A stretch of 64,000 nt of DNA from Clavelina lepadiformis. Taxonomy: Eukaryota > Chordata > Ascidiacea > Aplousobranchia > Clavelinidae. Positions 33,950-44,985 of this stretch are shown piece after piece. How positions within the stretch are numbered: the stretch's first letter is position 1; each line of letters begins with the position of its first letter. Both the position numbers and the translations under genes were made by a program. The DNA lies in contig NC_135245.1 in assembly GCF_947623445.1 (NCBI RefSeq), positions 20,095,501 through 20,159,500 on the forward strand, read 5' to 3'. The notes beneath the pieces are model-generated. The model had not been told where the DNA came from, made no database searches, and worked only from the letters and a program-made list of their open reading frames with translations.

Positions 33950-35123
33950 CTTGCTACGTATAACATTGGTGTATTATGACGTTTTTGTATATATTTTATC
34001 AGGTATTAAATCCCGCCGTCAATTTTATGTTATGACGTCAATTTGTAGCTCGACTCACTGTATGTGCATTTTATGAGCGCCAGTCTGTGTGAGAACTTTT
34101 GTAATTTATTTCAAAACAAATATTTTCCTAAATTTGATTTTTACGTTTCTAAGAACTTCATTGTAAATTTCCCGCACCCACTGTGACGTAAAAGCGGGTA
34201 TGTGACGTGATAATACGAATAAATAAACACTGAATTTGCTCTACAACTTGCGTTCATAGAACATCACTTAATCTAGTTTGAAGTTTAATAGGCAAGTTTT
34301 ATTATAAAATTCATTGTGAGATAATATTTGACTTTGTGACGCAACACAAAAGTCCATCTTGTACTGCAATGTTAAACAAAGACATTACTTGCAGCGAACT
34401 TATCCAGAAAACGATTATACCAAAGTACCCCGCTTAATAATGCAAATCTTTGCGCTGAAACAAAAACTGGGATTTCAACTAAAATTTGGTTGGTTTATAA
34501 GTCACTATCAAACTACTTTGACTGCTGGTGCAAAATTTATTAGTTTTAAGGACGCGCTTTTGTGAGGTGTTGCACGTCACAATTAAAAGTCGGCGACATG
34601 TGAGAAAACAGCGCTAAGTAGCGCTTAAACGAATGGGTAGTGTTCTACACAAGGATGCGCTACAACTACCTCTATCAAATTGAAGACTTCTATTATCCGG
34701 TTTAAACTATTGTAAATTTTTATATACATGATCACAAACACCTTGATATAAAAAAAACTTACGGTATTATAATAATAATACGTTTAATACTTAAAACTTG
34801 GTTAAATGAGTTGTTTATGGTCAACAACATAATATGAACAGGTTTATTAACGTCATAATGGCTGTGAAAGTCAATTTCAGCAATACACATAGATATCTTG
34901 TAATAATTAATCGACAGAGAACAGTAGTGTAATTTGAAAGATGATGATAACGTTGCAAGATCATGCAGAAAGGAGCTTATGGGATCACAGAGCTGAATCC
35001 TCTGTTGAAAAGACCAAATTTTTCTCCAGCAAATATTTTAATGAAAAAACCAACATCAATAACAATAATTAAAATATCTGGCTGCTTCTACTTCAACAAC
35101 ATTATGATGTCACTGCAGCGTCA

Positions 35124-36657
35124 TCACGAGCTCACTGTAACGTCACGGGAAACTCTTATCCATGGCAAAACGCCACGCCATATTTTGTACGACCAAATGG
35201 CATGTATGACGTAAGCAATGCTGGTAAAAAAGGCGAAGGCGGTGGCGGCGGCAAGGTTGGGGACTGATCCCGTAAAGGCGGCACTCACGCATGACGCGAT
35301 GACGTAGAAGAAGGCCCAAAAAGCGTTGAAGGTAAATTCGATGATAGACCAAGGAGCGCCTGAACACGTGTGGACGTGGCAAGCCGACAAATATATCACG
35401 AGAGTGATCCTGGAATTGAAATATTGGTGTCATCACTATGTCATAATCGATAGTAATTATTACGTCACTAGAGGTATTACTAAGGGCACTAATATTCATT
35501 TCATGAAAGGATTGAGATATAATTCAGGGTTCCACGACATATGACCGCGGGAAAATGACCGCGAACAAACTCACCGGGGACAACTGAACGTGACGTAAAT
35601 TGACCGCGAACAAACTGACTGTGATGTAAATTGACCGCGAACAAACTAACCGGGAACAGACTTACCGGAATGAAAATTGACCGGGAGGTAAATTGACCGT
35701 GCAAGTGCTGAATTATTGTGTTTAAGTTGATGGTAGTATATGATATGTAATGATACGTATGATACGTACAGCTTCAATCTGACAATTTACTTAACTAAAG
35801 TGTCCATTGTTATTGCAATGAGTCCATTGTTACAACATGAGATAGGTTACAACGCATTGTTTCATAATCTCATCAAACAACTCGTCTAGACCGGGAAAAT
35901 GCATGTAACAATAGGAAATCTATGAATAAAGGTGAAAAACCCGGAGGGTCACCCTACACCCTACAAGGGGCCAAAAAACTCTACGAGTGGCAACCTTGAC
36001 TGCAATACACATACTAAATTGGATAGTGACTAGATAGCGACTAGATAGTGAATTAGAATTTTGACCTTTTGACGGCCAATTTGTCGCCGGTTAATTTGAT
36101 CGCCGGCCAATTTATCGACGGTTAATTTCATCGCCGGCCAATTTACGTCACGGTTAATTTGATCGCCGGCCAATTTGTTGCCGGTCAGTTGTCCACTACC
36201 AGTTGTCGCCGATGAGTTTGTTCACGGTCACTTCTCGTGATCCCATAATTCAGATGAACACGGGAAAGGATTGCTAACATGCAAGGATTTGTTGCTTTCA
36301 TGGAATTCATAAAGACGTCTGTTTAATACCTGTTGTGACGTAATACTTAAGAGTGAATCGTCAATTTAGAATATATTCCTGTCACGATATAACTTTATTT
36401 TAAAATTCGTCGACGTCATTATGAAATGATACTAACAGCGTCAAAATCCATGACGTCACAGCCACAAACATGACAAATTGGTGGGGGCGACTGAAAGCGG
36501 TCCCACCGACTGAAGCGATCAGGGCCCAGCACAGAAGACCCAGGATTACTTCCGCGATTTTTAGAATGCCTGGAACCGATAACAAATAACTGGTATTACA
36601 CGTGATCACCGTGGTTGATGACGTCACAGTAGTGGTGGTCGTCGTGGTTTCTTCCAT
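35124..36657 (-). CDS. MARVEL/MAL-like four-TM protein 4
   Basis: Minus-strand exons 36657-36437 and 35409-35124 join in phase 2 to 168 residues. Exon 1 begins MEETTTTTTTVTSSTTVIT, a Thr-rich N-terminus, followed by SYLLSVPGILKIAEVILGLL and FVAVTSWILTL. Exon 2 has the shared CSGAPWSIIEF motif, a helix pair, and YKIWRGVLPW. The start is the ATG at 36657; an upstream in-frame TTG is ignored. The intron, about 1 kb, holds the 717-bp fold-back element. It is divergent from small gene copy 3 (about 490 bases between starts) and convergent with copy 2. Confidence 0.82.
35528..36244. mobile_element. fold-back element with tandem-repeat ends (FB2, 717 bp)
   Basis: Flanked by a 9-bp duplication ATAATTCAG (35519-35527 and 36245-36253). 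The left end is GGTTCCACGACATATGACCG; the right end, reversed, is GGGATCACGAGAAGTGACCG, and both continue into GTGAACAAACTCA-like sequence. Arms of about 170 bp hold short repeats: GACCGCGAACAAACT and TAAATTGACC on the left, GCCGGCCAATTT and GCCGGTTAATTTGATC on the right. No coding. It resembles FB1 in the GGTTCCA start, the 9-bp duplication and the repeat-built arms. It lies in the intron of the MARVEL gene and is absent from unit A. Confidence 0.85.
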
Positions 36658-37147
36658 ATTCAATGTTGCTGACGTCAGCTTGAGAAATTACTAAAATGTC
36701 TAGAAAAATGAGTAAAATTATTTCTCGATAATATTCATTGCGACAAAGCAACTTCTATTTATTCAAAACTTTGACCAGGGAAACAGCCGCGAAATTACTA
36801 CGTTAAATGAGATCGGATTGTACAAAGCGGGGTATAACTACGGTCAGCTCGCGGCGTCTCTTTTGTCAAATACCAACAATTCCGTAGCTATTTCCATTAA
36901 ATCGCGCGCGTTCTACCAAGATCAGGTTACACAATTGTAGCAATAGCAACCGAATAGTGAAAAGTTGATTAACGGAAATTGGATCAATCGTGACGACATA
37001 ATAGCGTGAAGTCAAACTACAGAAAGCAGCGTTCTAGAAAGTGGCGAGAAGGAAGCTTAAAGCAAAATATTTGGTTGATAGACACAATTAATTTTTAGAG
37101 AAAGGTAGTAGCCTAATTTTCCCGGCATTTTCACGTAAACAAGAGTC

Positions 37148-37663
37148 ATGAATGTAAGTTTGGAAAACTCTGCTCTTGGCGAAGTTAGCGAAACAGCTCA
37201 AACTGCGAGCGACATACAAGGCCAAGTCAGCAACCTGCCGGGAATGACGAAAGAAACAAACGAAACAACCACAACAGGTGAAAATCCTTTGATTCATGAC
37301 GTAAAAGATAGAATGACTGCTGCATGAATTTCTTAATCGACTGGCAATGAACTTACTTTAATTTTTAGAGCAAAGCGAAGACAAACCTCAAACCAGCGCT
37401 GTACAAGGGGAGCCATCAATCGCAGTGACTGGGCAGCCTAAAGCTACAGGTGAACGATTGTCCGATATTCTCCACCAAGTAGATACTTTATACAATTCAG
37501 TGCAACCTTTAAACTTTTCTCGATCTCAGGAGGAGGAATATCCTTGGACAAAACTGTCGAACAGACCGAGAAAACGGCCAACTGCTGCTCCAGCATCTTT
37601 GGTTGCGCGGGAGAAGCCACCGAGGTTGCTGGAAACATCCAGGAACTTGCCGAGAAAGAATAA
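37148..37663 (+). CDS. small CCxxxxFxC protein, copy 3 (diverged, unknown family)
   Basis: Exons 37148-37277, 37369-37449 and 37530-37663, all joined in phase 1, give 114 residues. Exon 1 reads MNVSLENSALGEVSETAQTA and ends with NLPGMTKETNETTTT, aligning with the LPGMT end of the other copies. The middle exon has lost the CPxC knuckle and is Gln/Ser/Thr-rich. Exon 3 retains NCCSSIFGC and ends GNIQELAEKE, matching CCSKAFDC...GQIQELTGE. The identical exon number, phase and terminal motifs show common descent despite strong divergence, which argues that the protein is real. The start lies 490 bases from that of MARVEL gene 4 on the other strand. AATAAA follows at 37813. Confidence 0.75.
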
Positions 37664-37812
37664 ACAAGGGTCTATTACGAAACAATGACACATTGTGGAT
37701 GTCTTTTAACCTCAAGTCACATTATGACGTGATAAAGACGTACTGCATAATCACTCTCTTTGCTGCATGTATTTTATGTCGATGTATTTTCACTTGCTAT
37801 TACAGTATGATA

Positions 37813-37818
37813 AATAAA
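37813..37818 (+). terminator. polyadenylation signal of small gene copy 3
   Basis: AATAAA 150 bases after the stop codon at 37663, followed by an AT-rich stretch. Confidence 0.45.
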
Positions 37819-37819
37819 T

Positions 37820-40414
37820 AATTTATTATGTTTTATTGTGACGTATGCAATCCTTTGTTTCGTCACACTGAGTGACCCATCGACCTGGCATAACCCAAGT
37901 TAATAATTACAAGTGGTCACTATGGTATTTGTCTTCAAATCGCAACAAATGACAACGGCCAAAGGCTACGCTACAACAACCACATGACGTCATAATTGGG
38001 GCATTATAACAAATCTTAACATGAAAGCAGATCACCTCCTAAGCGAGAAGACCTGACCTCAACCGCGCAAAAAACTCGGGCATTTAACTTTTATAACCAT
38101 ACCCGGCCTGAATTTATGTGAACACATGCTAAGCATTATACTGGGCACTAGCCAGCCACGATTACTCACACGCGCAGTAATAGGCCAGGCCGCTAACTAC
38201 AAGTAGCAGCTAACAAGTCTCTGTTTATGCAAGTACACAAATCTGTCAGTCTATTATTTTCAAAACTTTTTCGGTGGTTATTCCTTACTGTCTTCATACA
38301 TTTGATAATTTGAGTATATTAGATTAAGCACACATCATGACATAACTCGAGCCTCAAAACTGCAGACTGTTAAGCATAGCCTTGCTTTTATCTCCAGATC
38401 TCAGTTGCTTATAAAACAAAACATGTCGGTCTCCTCGCACGGGCGGAAAACAAGCAAACGCTCCACAATCCACAAAGCTGCTTTCGTAAATAAAACCAAC
38501 GACCATTGACAGTATACACAAAGCTTTTTATTAAAAAAGGACTTTTGTTACAAAAGACGCTTCCTGTAGCGGCCTGCACAACACTTCCGTTCTAAAGTTG
38601 CTGACAAAGACAAAAGAATCGCTTCCGGAATCTAATCAGGAAATATGACGTTGCCCTTAAGGCTTATACAATGCCCAAGAGCCATGAAGTCAAAAACTGT
38701 CTCCTAAGTGCCATGCCATGCTATTTTATACGTACCGTGTTCAAAGAGAACACGGCAATGAATGAATTGTGCTGACAACAACTAAGAAAACTTGGCCGCG
38801 ATATTATTTAGTTTCTTTGATTTTTGGAAAGATATCTCTAAACTTACAATTTCTTGCACAAAACTAACCTAACCAAGGCATTAGAACTAGTACGTTGCTA
38901 GAATAAATCCAAATCGACGCCTATTTGACTCAACTGTCAGTGGATTTGGTTTTGCCTTCGTAAACGGTGAACTTCGTAAAAGAATTCAATTTTTCAGTGT
39001 TTGACTCTTGAAATAAACTCGATTGCTTAACCTTATTAGTAATTTAATAACCACGGTTTGCTACGTTTAATTTCCCACTAACAGAGCACGACGTTGAAAG
39101 GTTTATTCTTCTCAACCTTTCTATTCTTGAGATAAACCGCTCAAGCGATTTGAAGAATAATTAAGCCGCCATTCAACCTTTTTTAAGAAGCTTACGCGAG
39201 ACTGACCAACCAGCGATATGCTGAGGCACCACAAAAACAACTGAATTAACGCTTCAACAACAACTTTAATCATGCTGTAACTGGTGTAGAAGGCTGCATC
39301 CAACGTATAAAAAAACGCGGCTGTTACTTTTGGATATAACTGAGTAACTATGTTACGACTATCGCACTTTTTTACTACATGCAACAGCTTCCTCTAAAGG
39401 AAGATTACGTCATCATAATTGCTGTGAGCAATTTTGGAAGGCAACCAAAATCACTGAAGCGTTATAGACAGTCTCATTTAATACCATTAGTCTGATTGAA
39501 ACAGCGATACCGGCAAGTTACGACACGACTATTTATAAAATTATTATTGTATTCAACTTTTCTCTTTAAGTCGAGCGCCCATAATTTTACTGCACTTTAT
39601 AAATCGTAGCTCATGCGCGCCGCGTTAGGTGAAAACAACATGGCTTAGCTGCCAGTCCAAGTTTACTGGAAAAGCTGAATATGTAGAGTTTTGTAGACCT
39701 CGAAGGTGCAGTGTCTTTTAACGTGCTAGACTTCACCTCACCGCTCAATACCACATCACATTGTTTGTTTGTCTGTCTGTCAATTCCTGTCGCCCATTCT
39801 TGAAGCCCATAGTTCTTCTGAAACGAATTTACCCTCTTTTTTACCATCAAGGCTTGTTACACATAGGAATTCAATTCCTATTGTATTCATTTTACTCTGG
39901 TGAGGGTCTGAAGTTAGGTCGAAATATGTTACACAGTTTATTATAAAGATGTCTATTGCTACACTTTGATATCGCAAAATAATATCATCTCTGCCGAAAC
40001 TAACCCATTTTCATGAAAAGAAAATGCTTTAAAATCACGCGATCTAATTGGCGTGACGTGGGGGGGCGTGGACGTGTGCGTTGAAAGGTTTGGAGCTAAA
40101 CCCCACATTTCGTCAGCGTACACTCTAACAGTAAAAATATGGTAATTACCGTTAAATATATTAATTAATTATCTGACCTCGCAAAACCCTTTGCAGTTGA
40201 CTGATCGAGATTGCTTGAAAGCGGTCGGTTGCAAAGAAAAAACAAATCAGTTGATATTTAGTCTTTATTACGTATTATATTTTTTAAGCCGGCATCCTAC
40301 ATAGACATCTACGTCTGTCAGAACAAAACTACACGCTTGCGGTCAAAGTGGAGTCCCATTTACAACAATCAGCCCAGAAACAGAAGCGTCCAATCACATT
40401 TGATTACATCATCT
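37820..40414. other. spacer, no gene seen
   Basis: No exon supported on either strand. Two overlapping opposite-strand frames near 39611-39977 have no recognisable motif. Confidence 0.4.
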
Positions 40415-42414
40415 TCACTTTTCCTTCTTCTCTTCACTTTTCCATGAGATCACATCCTTGCAGGCTTGTAGGAGCTCGGGGTCGGACTGCATGTAAATGT
40501 ACGGATTGATGGCTGAGAGAAGCTTGGGTAGAAGCTGAAATAACCGAGAAGATAATTAAAACACGTTTTTGATCAAGTTCTTGGATGGTGACTTGGAATT
40601 TTCAACTGATCAAATGATCCATATTGACTATTGAGTTGCTACGTAACGATGACGTAGTTATGATGTGACTCACGTGAACAGCAACTGAAATCCAGACGGG
40701 AACGGAGCCAAGACCGATGGTGACTTGAAGCGCAGCGAACAGAGCGTAGGGGGTGTAGCAGAGAAGAAAGATGGCCGGCACTAGCCTGGCTATCTGCGGC
40801 GTAATAAAAGTTTGTTAGAAGCAAAAGACAAAGGTTTTCATGCAAAAACAATTATCAGGGTTAAATGAGTGCAGTAGCCTAGTACTAAGCTCTGATTAGC
40901 CTAGTTTACGGTGTATCACTTGGTGTAAATATTTCAATTTTGACGAAAGGGCTGCAATTAACGTTGCTCAGATCAGCTACAACAAGCCGACTGAAGGAAA
41001 ACGAAAACAAGATTAGCATTTATCTGACAGGTATCAATTATATTATGAGGCTTTGCTTGCAACTTAAACAACTCGTCATTGTGAGGTCATAATTAAAACT
41101 TACCAAATGCGGGCTTTTTGATTCCTGGGCGAGTTTGTGATAATACAAAAACATTTTCACCACGGGGTACACAAACCATATAAGGGCAACCGTCATGACG
41201 TAGCCGCGGTTTCTGGAGGTCAAGAAAACAAAATAGTTTTATCGTCAATAAATGACTCAAGCAATTATGACATAATTAAAGCTGTAACACGAAAAGTGTT
41301 GTAATAATTGATCCAGCAGGTACATGTTTTTAGCCACACTGGAGAACTTGCAATGACAGTTGACAACTTTTGCGCGTACACAACACTTAACTGTGACTTG
41401 CAACCTCACCTCTGTACGTGACTAGGCTGACTCAACTTAATTGTTTTTATCCAGACAGGCTAAAGGGCAGATACAATAATTACAACTTACGCTTTGCCGT
41501 CATCTAGGTCCAGAAGACAAACCACAGTATCTTTGCTGGCATGTTCGTAAGATCCAAAACCAAACGCCGGTAACGCCGCAGCGAGAAGGCTGAGGGACCA
41601 AACGCAACCCAGAAAGAAACCGTAATTCACGCCAACTAAGTAAATGAATGTTGTTGTGCTTTAACTCAACTTTTTGCTCATTTCATTATGGGCACAATTT
41701 GTGGAGCAAAAAATTTCTCATAATTTTGTAACTTTTCGACAAGGTTTAACTTTCCAAAAGAGACCGCCACTGTTTTTCATAGAAATTTGATGCAATCAGC
41801 AGCTGGCTGATGACGTCATGTCCGCGATATAAGTAACTTACATTTCTCTGGCTTGCACGCTTGGTAGTAGCGGTCGATGGCGATCCACGTGATGCTGGCG
41901 ATGGCAACGAACCCACCGGCCAAGCTAATTAGAGCAGAGACCTGCAACATTGAAATGTGATTTATGATTTGCAAGTGGCAGGCGCCAAGTGCCACATACC
42001 TGGCATTCAAAGTTTCCGAAAGGCCACGTCGACCTTAGAGACGCCACCGCCACGACTATGAACTGAAAAGTCATGAGAATGTCAGCCATGGCTAGCGACG
42101 TCACCCAAATTGTTTTCTGCTGCAACTTTTTGCGATTCCAGATTGCTAGACCGTAGATCGCGTATCCCGCCATTGACGTCGCGGCTACCAACAAAACATG
42201 ATACCATATGACCCTATTGTTACGAAATCATAGATTAAAACATTTTTTCACCACAAACTCCGATTTTATATCGTATTATGTCATATTATATTCATCTTAG
42301 CATTTATTTTTGTGGTCATTAGCGATAGTTATGAAACAATGGCCATTGTTACGTACCAATCAAAAACATTAAAGCTCCAAATATGGTTCGAATCGTGGAG
42401 TCATGAAGTTCCAT
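40415..42414 (-). CDS. RGR/peropsin-group opsin
   Basis: Seven minus-strand exons (42414-42357, 42184-42000, 41941-41842, 41635-41491, 41212-41104, 40793-40674, 40534-40415) join in frame to 278 residues, near the 291 of human RGR. Seven hydrophobic segments are visible. Opsin landmarks: Cys in FECQVSAL at the top of TM3, a D-R-Y (AIDRYYQA) at its base, Cys in ECL2 (TVVCLLDL), CYTPYALFAAL in TM6, and LLPKLLSAINPYIY in TM7. In the last, the Lys is six residues before the Asn of NPxxY, the retinal-binding position. The residue at the usual counterion site (113) appears to be Ser. TM6-TM7 resembles RGR most; RGR binds all-trans-retinal and acts as an intracellular photoisomerase (family knowledge). 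The C-terminus is short and ends KSEEKKEK. The start is the only ATG that opens the short first exon. Confidence 0.87.
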
Positions 42415-44985
42415 GATGATCAAACAAAATCAATATTATTGTATCACAAATTAATCTGCAAATATTTCGAAAAAGACAGAAATAATTTTCGTGATCAAAC
42501 TGCGGCATCATCATCATCAAACACCAGGACTAATATAGGACTCAATCATTTGAAACAAAACTTGAATGAACTAAAACGTAATCACTATTTCTGCATTGCC
42601 ACGTCTTAATTCTACTTCAACTCTGTATCTTTCCTGGCTTTCAGGATGACGTCCGTTTCAAAACTTCCAAAAAGTTCTATCAAACGCGCAAAAGTCAGTC
42701 AGTCCGCTCGCTTAAGTCTTCTAAACTTGAATTGAATGCGATGGTAGAGTCATATCAGTCTTACATTGGGTCGAACATGAGAGTTACATTTCCTACATAA
42801 CTTGAACTAATCCTTTTCGTCACAACCTTGAAACACGCCTGATTGCTACTTCACAAACGTTAAAATAACTCAAGTGTTTTTCAAACTCGCGCTTTCTGTG
42901 TCTTTAGCGCGTTCAAAACGTTTTTAAGGACTTTTCGCCAGAAGCAGAAACGAGGAAGTTTTACTGCTACGTCATTAATCTTATTTTCTTGCCAAATATG
43001 GCAAAAAAACTTGCTTGCTGTATAATTACGTCATAATCAGTCATGTGATGGAATTTGTGCAGCAAAGACAAATTTTAAATCGAAGTGAAAAAATACTCAC
43101 ACTGTATTGAAGAAATATTTAACAGAGACTCATTTTCCTAACAACGAAAGAATTTAGTTGACAAAATTGTTCTACTCAATTATAAAGTTACACATACAGC
43201 ATCTTGTCTTATGTAAAGAATATTCGAACAAGATACAATAATTAATTCAGGCGATAGTTTAGAGATTTATTCAAGTTGGCATGCTAGAAGTTTTACGATA
43301 GTTGAACATTTCGGCAAAGGTCTAAAGCAGAGTTTTCCAGAGTGGTCTTTATATGAAACACTTTTCTTGTGGTCCGGAAAATTTTAAAACATTTATTAGA
43401 GTTTAAATTTCACTTTTATGCGTATCTATAATTTACGAAGTGACGAGCACACTATTTTGTTTATACGTCATTTTCTTCTGTTATATTGACAGCAAGTTTT
43501 TCAATGTAATCTAACTTTGAATCAGCAACAAATTATTTAAATGAAAATAGTAAGATGTATCAGGATAGAAGCCAACTCTGTTGCTTCAACTTTGTCTCAC
43601 GTGTTACATCTGACATCACTCGCCATTACGTTCTACCTTCACTGACGTCATGAGCTATTAGAATGTCGGACGACAAACTTACTCTTCCGCAGTTATCATT
43701 TCGCCGCACTCGGGCGAAACTCATACCGGGGAAAAGCCTCAACCTAGCACTGATGCACCTTTGCGCTTCACAGCATCGTTGTGTTGTCTCTTTCTCAGGC
43801 CTGCAGTCTATGTCTGTTGCAGGCTTGCAGCAGTTCATTATCGGCCTATTTATAGGTCCAGCGATAAACAAAGTCGACTATAATTGCAACTCGCACACAT
43901 CAGGACGATGATGTCAGATGAATAAGTCGAATAGAACCAATCTGCATGCGACATTTCCCGCAGTTTTCAATTCGTCAACATCTCACAGCCCCATAAATGG
44001 ACCGACAGCAGAATGCGAACCAACGATCATGATAATCAATAAGATCTGGGTCATCGGCACAATGAACAATCTGCTGGTCTTGCACTTAATACCAATATGT
44101 AGGTCAACATGAACAGTGGTAAGTAATGCGCATAAAACTATCTAGGCCATGTGGACATAACAACAACGAGCACGTGTCGTCGCCATTTGCGCAATGAAAA
44201 TGGTTCGTCACAATAGGAACATGTGCTATGGTCAACGTGTTCCAACATTCAATTCATTTAAAAGAAACATGTAAAGAAGGTGCAAAAACTCACACATACA
44301 TACCTTTGTTCTAAAAATTTACTGAGTTAGACTCGACAAAACAATTTCCCATCACTTCCGGTATCAAGCGGTTCATCGCTTTTACGCCTGTAATTAGCGC
44401 GCACCTCAAATCCGACTTTGCTGCAGACTCATTGTTGTCATCATTGCGTTAACTTTACCCCTCCCCCCCCCCCCTTGCTGTTAATCCGCGATATTTATTT
44501 ATTTCTTATTCCCCTGTAACTATATCAAGTATAATTAATCGAGTATATTTGAATGAATCTGTCAGTTGTTTCGATTCTTTCTGGTTTTGAGAAAGAACAA
44601 ACGTTGTTTGGAATATATCAGCTTTTGTTTGATAAAATGCTTTTATCAGATTTTAGGGCGCTTAATGCAACCGCTCGGTTCGCATACGAACCCTACCACA
44701 GTTACATATTGCAGTGATTCGGAAAGACAGACAGACAGACAGACAGAAAGGAAAAACACAAACTTCTTAACGGAAGTAAAACGCAGTAAGCTCTTCCCTG
44801 AACGTGATAACTTGACCCAACATATTTCGAATTACGCTCTGGCTATGGCCGATGACCGACGTAAACACGCGATATTTGCCAGTCAAGTAAACGCCGTCTA
44901 ATTTATTTCCAAAGGTTAGATAAAGTGCGCTTGTCGTTTTTGATAAAAACGATTAAAAATATTTTCTTTTATTGCGCAACAATGT
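42415..44985. other. spacer between opsin and FAM69/DIPK-like gene
   Basis: No exon supported. It contains a C-run at about 44461-44474 and a short (AGAC)n microsatellite at about 44725-44745. The opsin promoter should lie in the first few hundred bases, but no motif was singled out. Confidence 0.4.

Larger units (their letters stand above)
32288..36368 (+). repeat. segmental duplication unit B
   Basis: Second unit of the duplication described at 25935-31560. It contains small gene copy 2 and the 3' part of the complete MARVEL gene. Specific to this unit are a G-run with about 70 extra bases near 33030-33105, about 430 bases at 34166-34595, and the fold-back element at 35528-36244. Confidence 0.88.
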
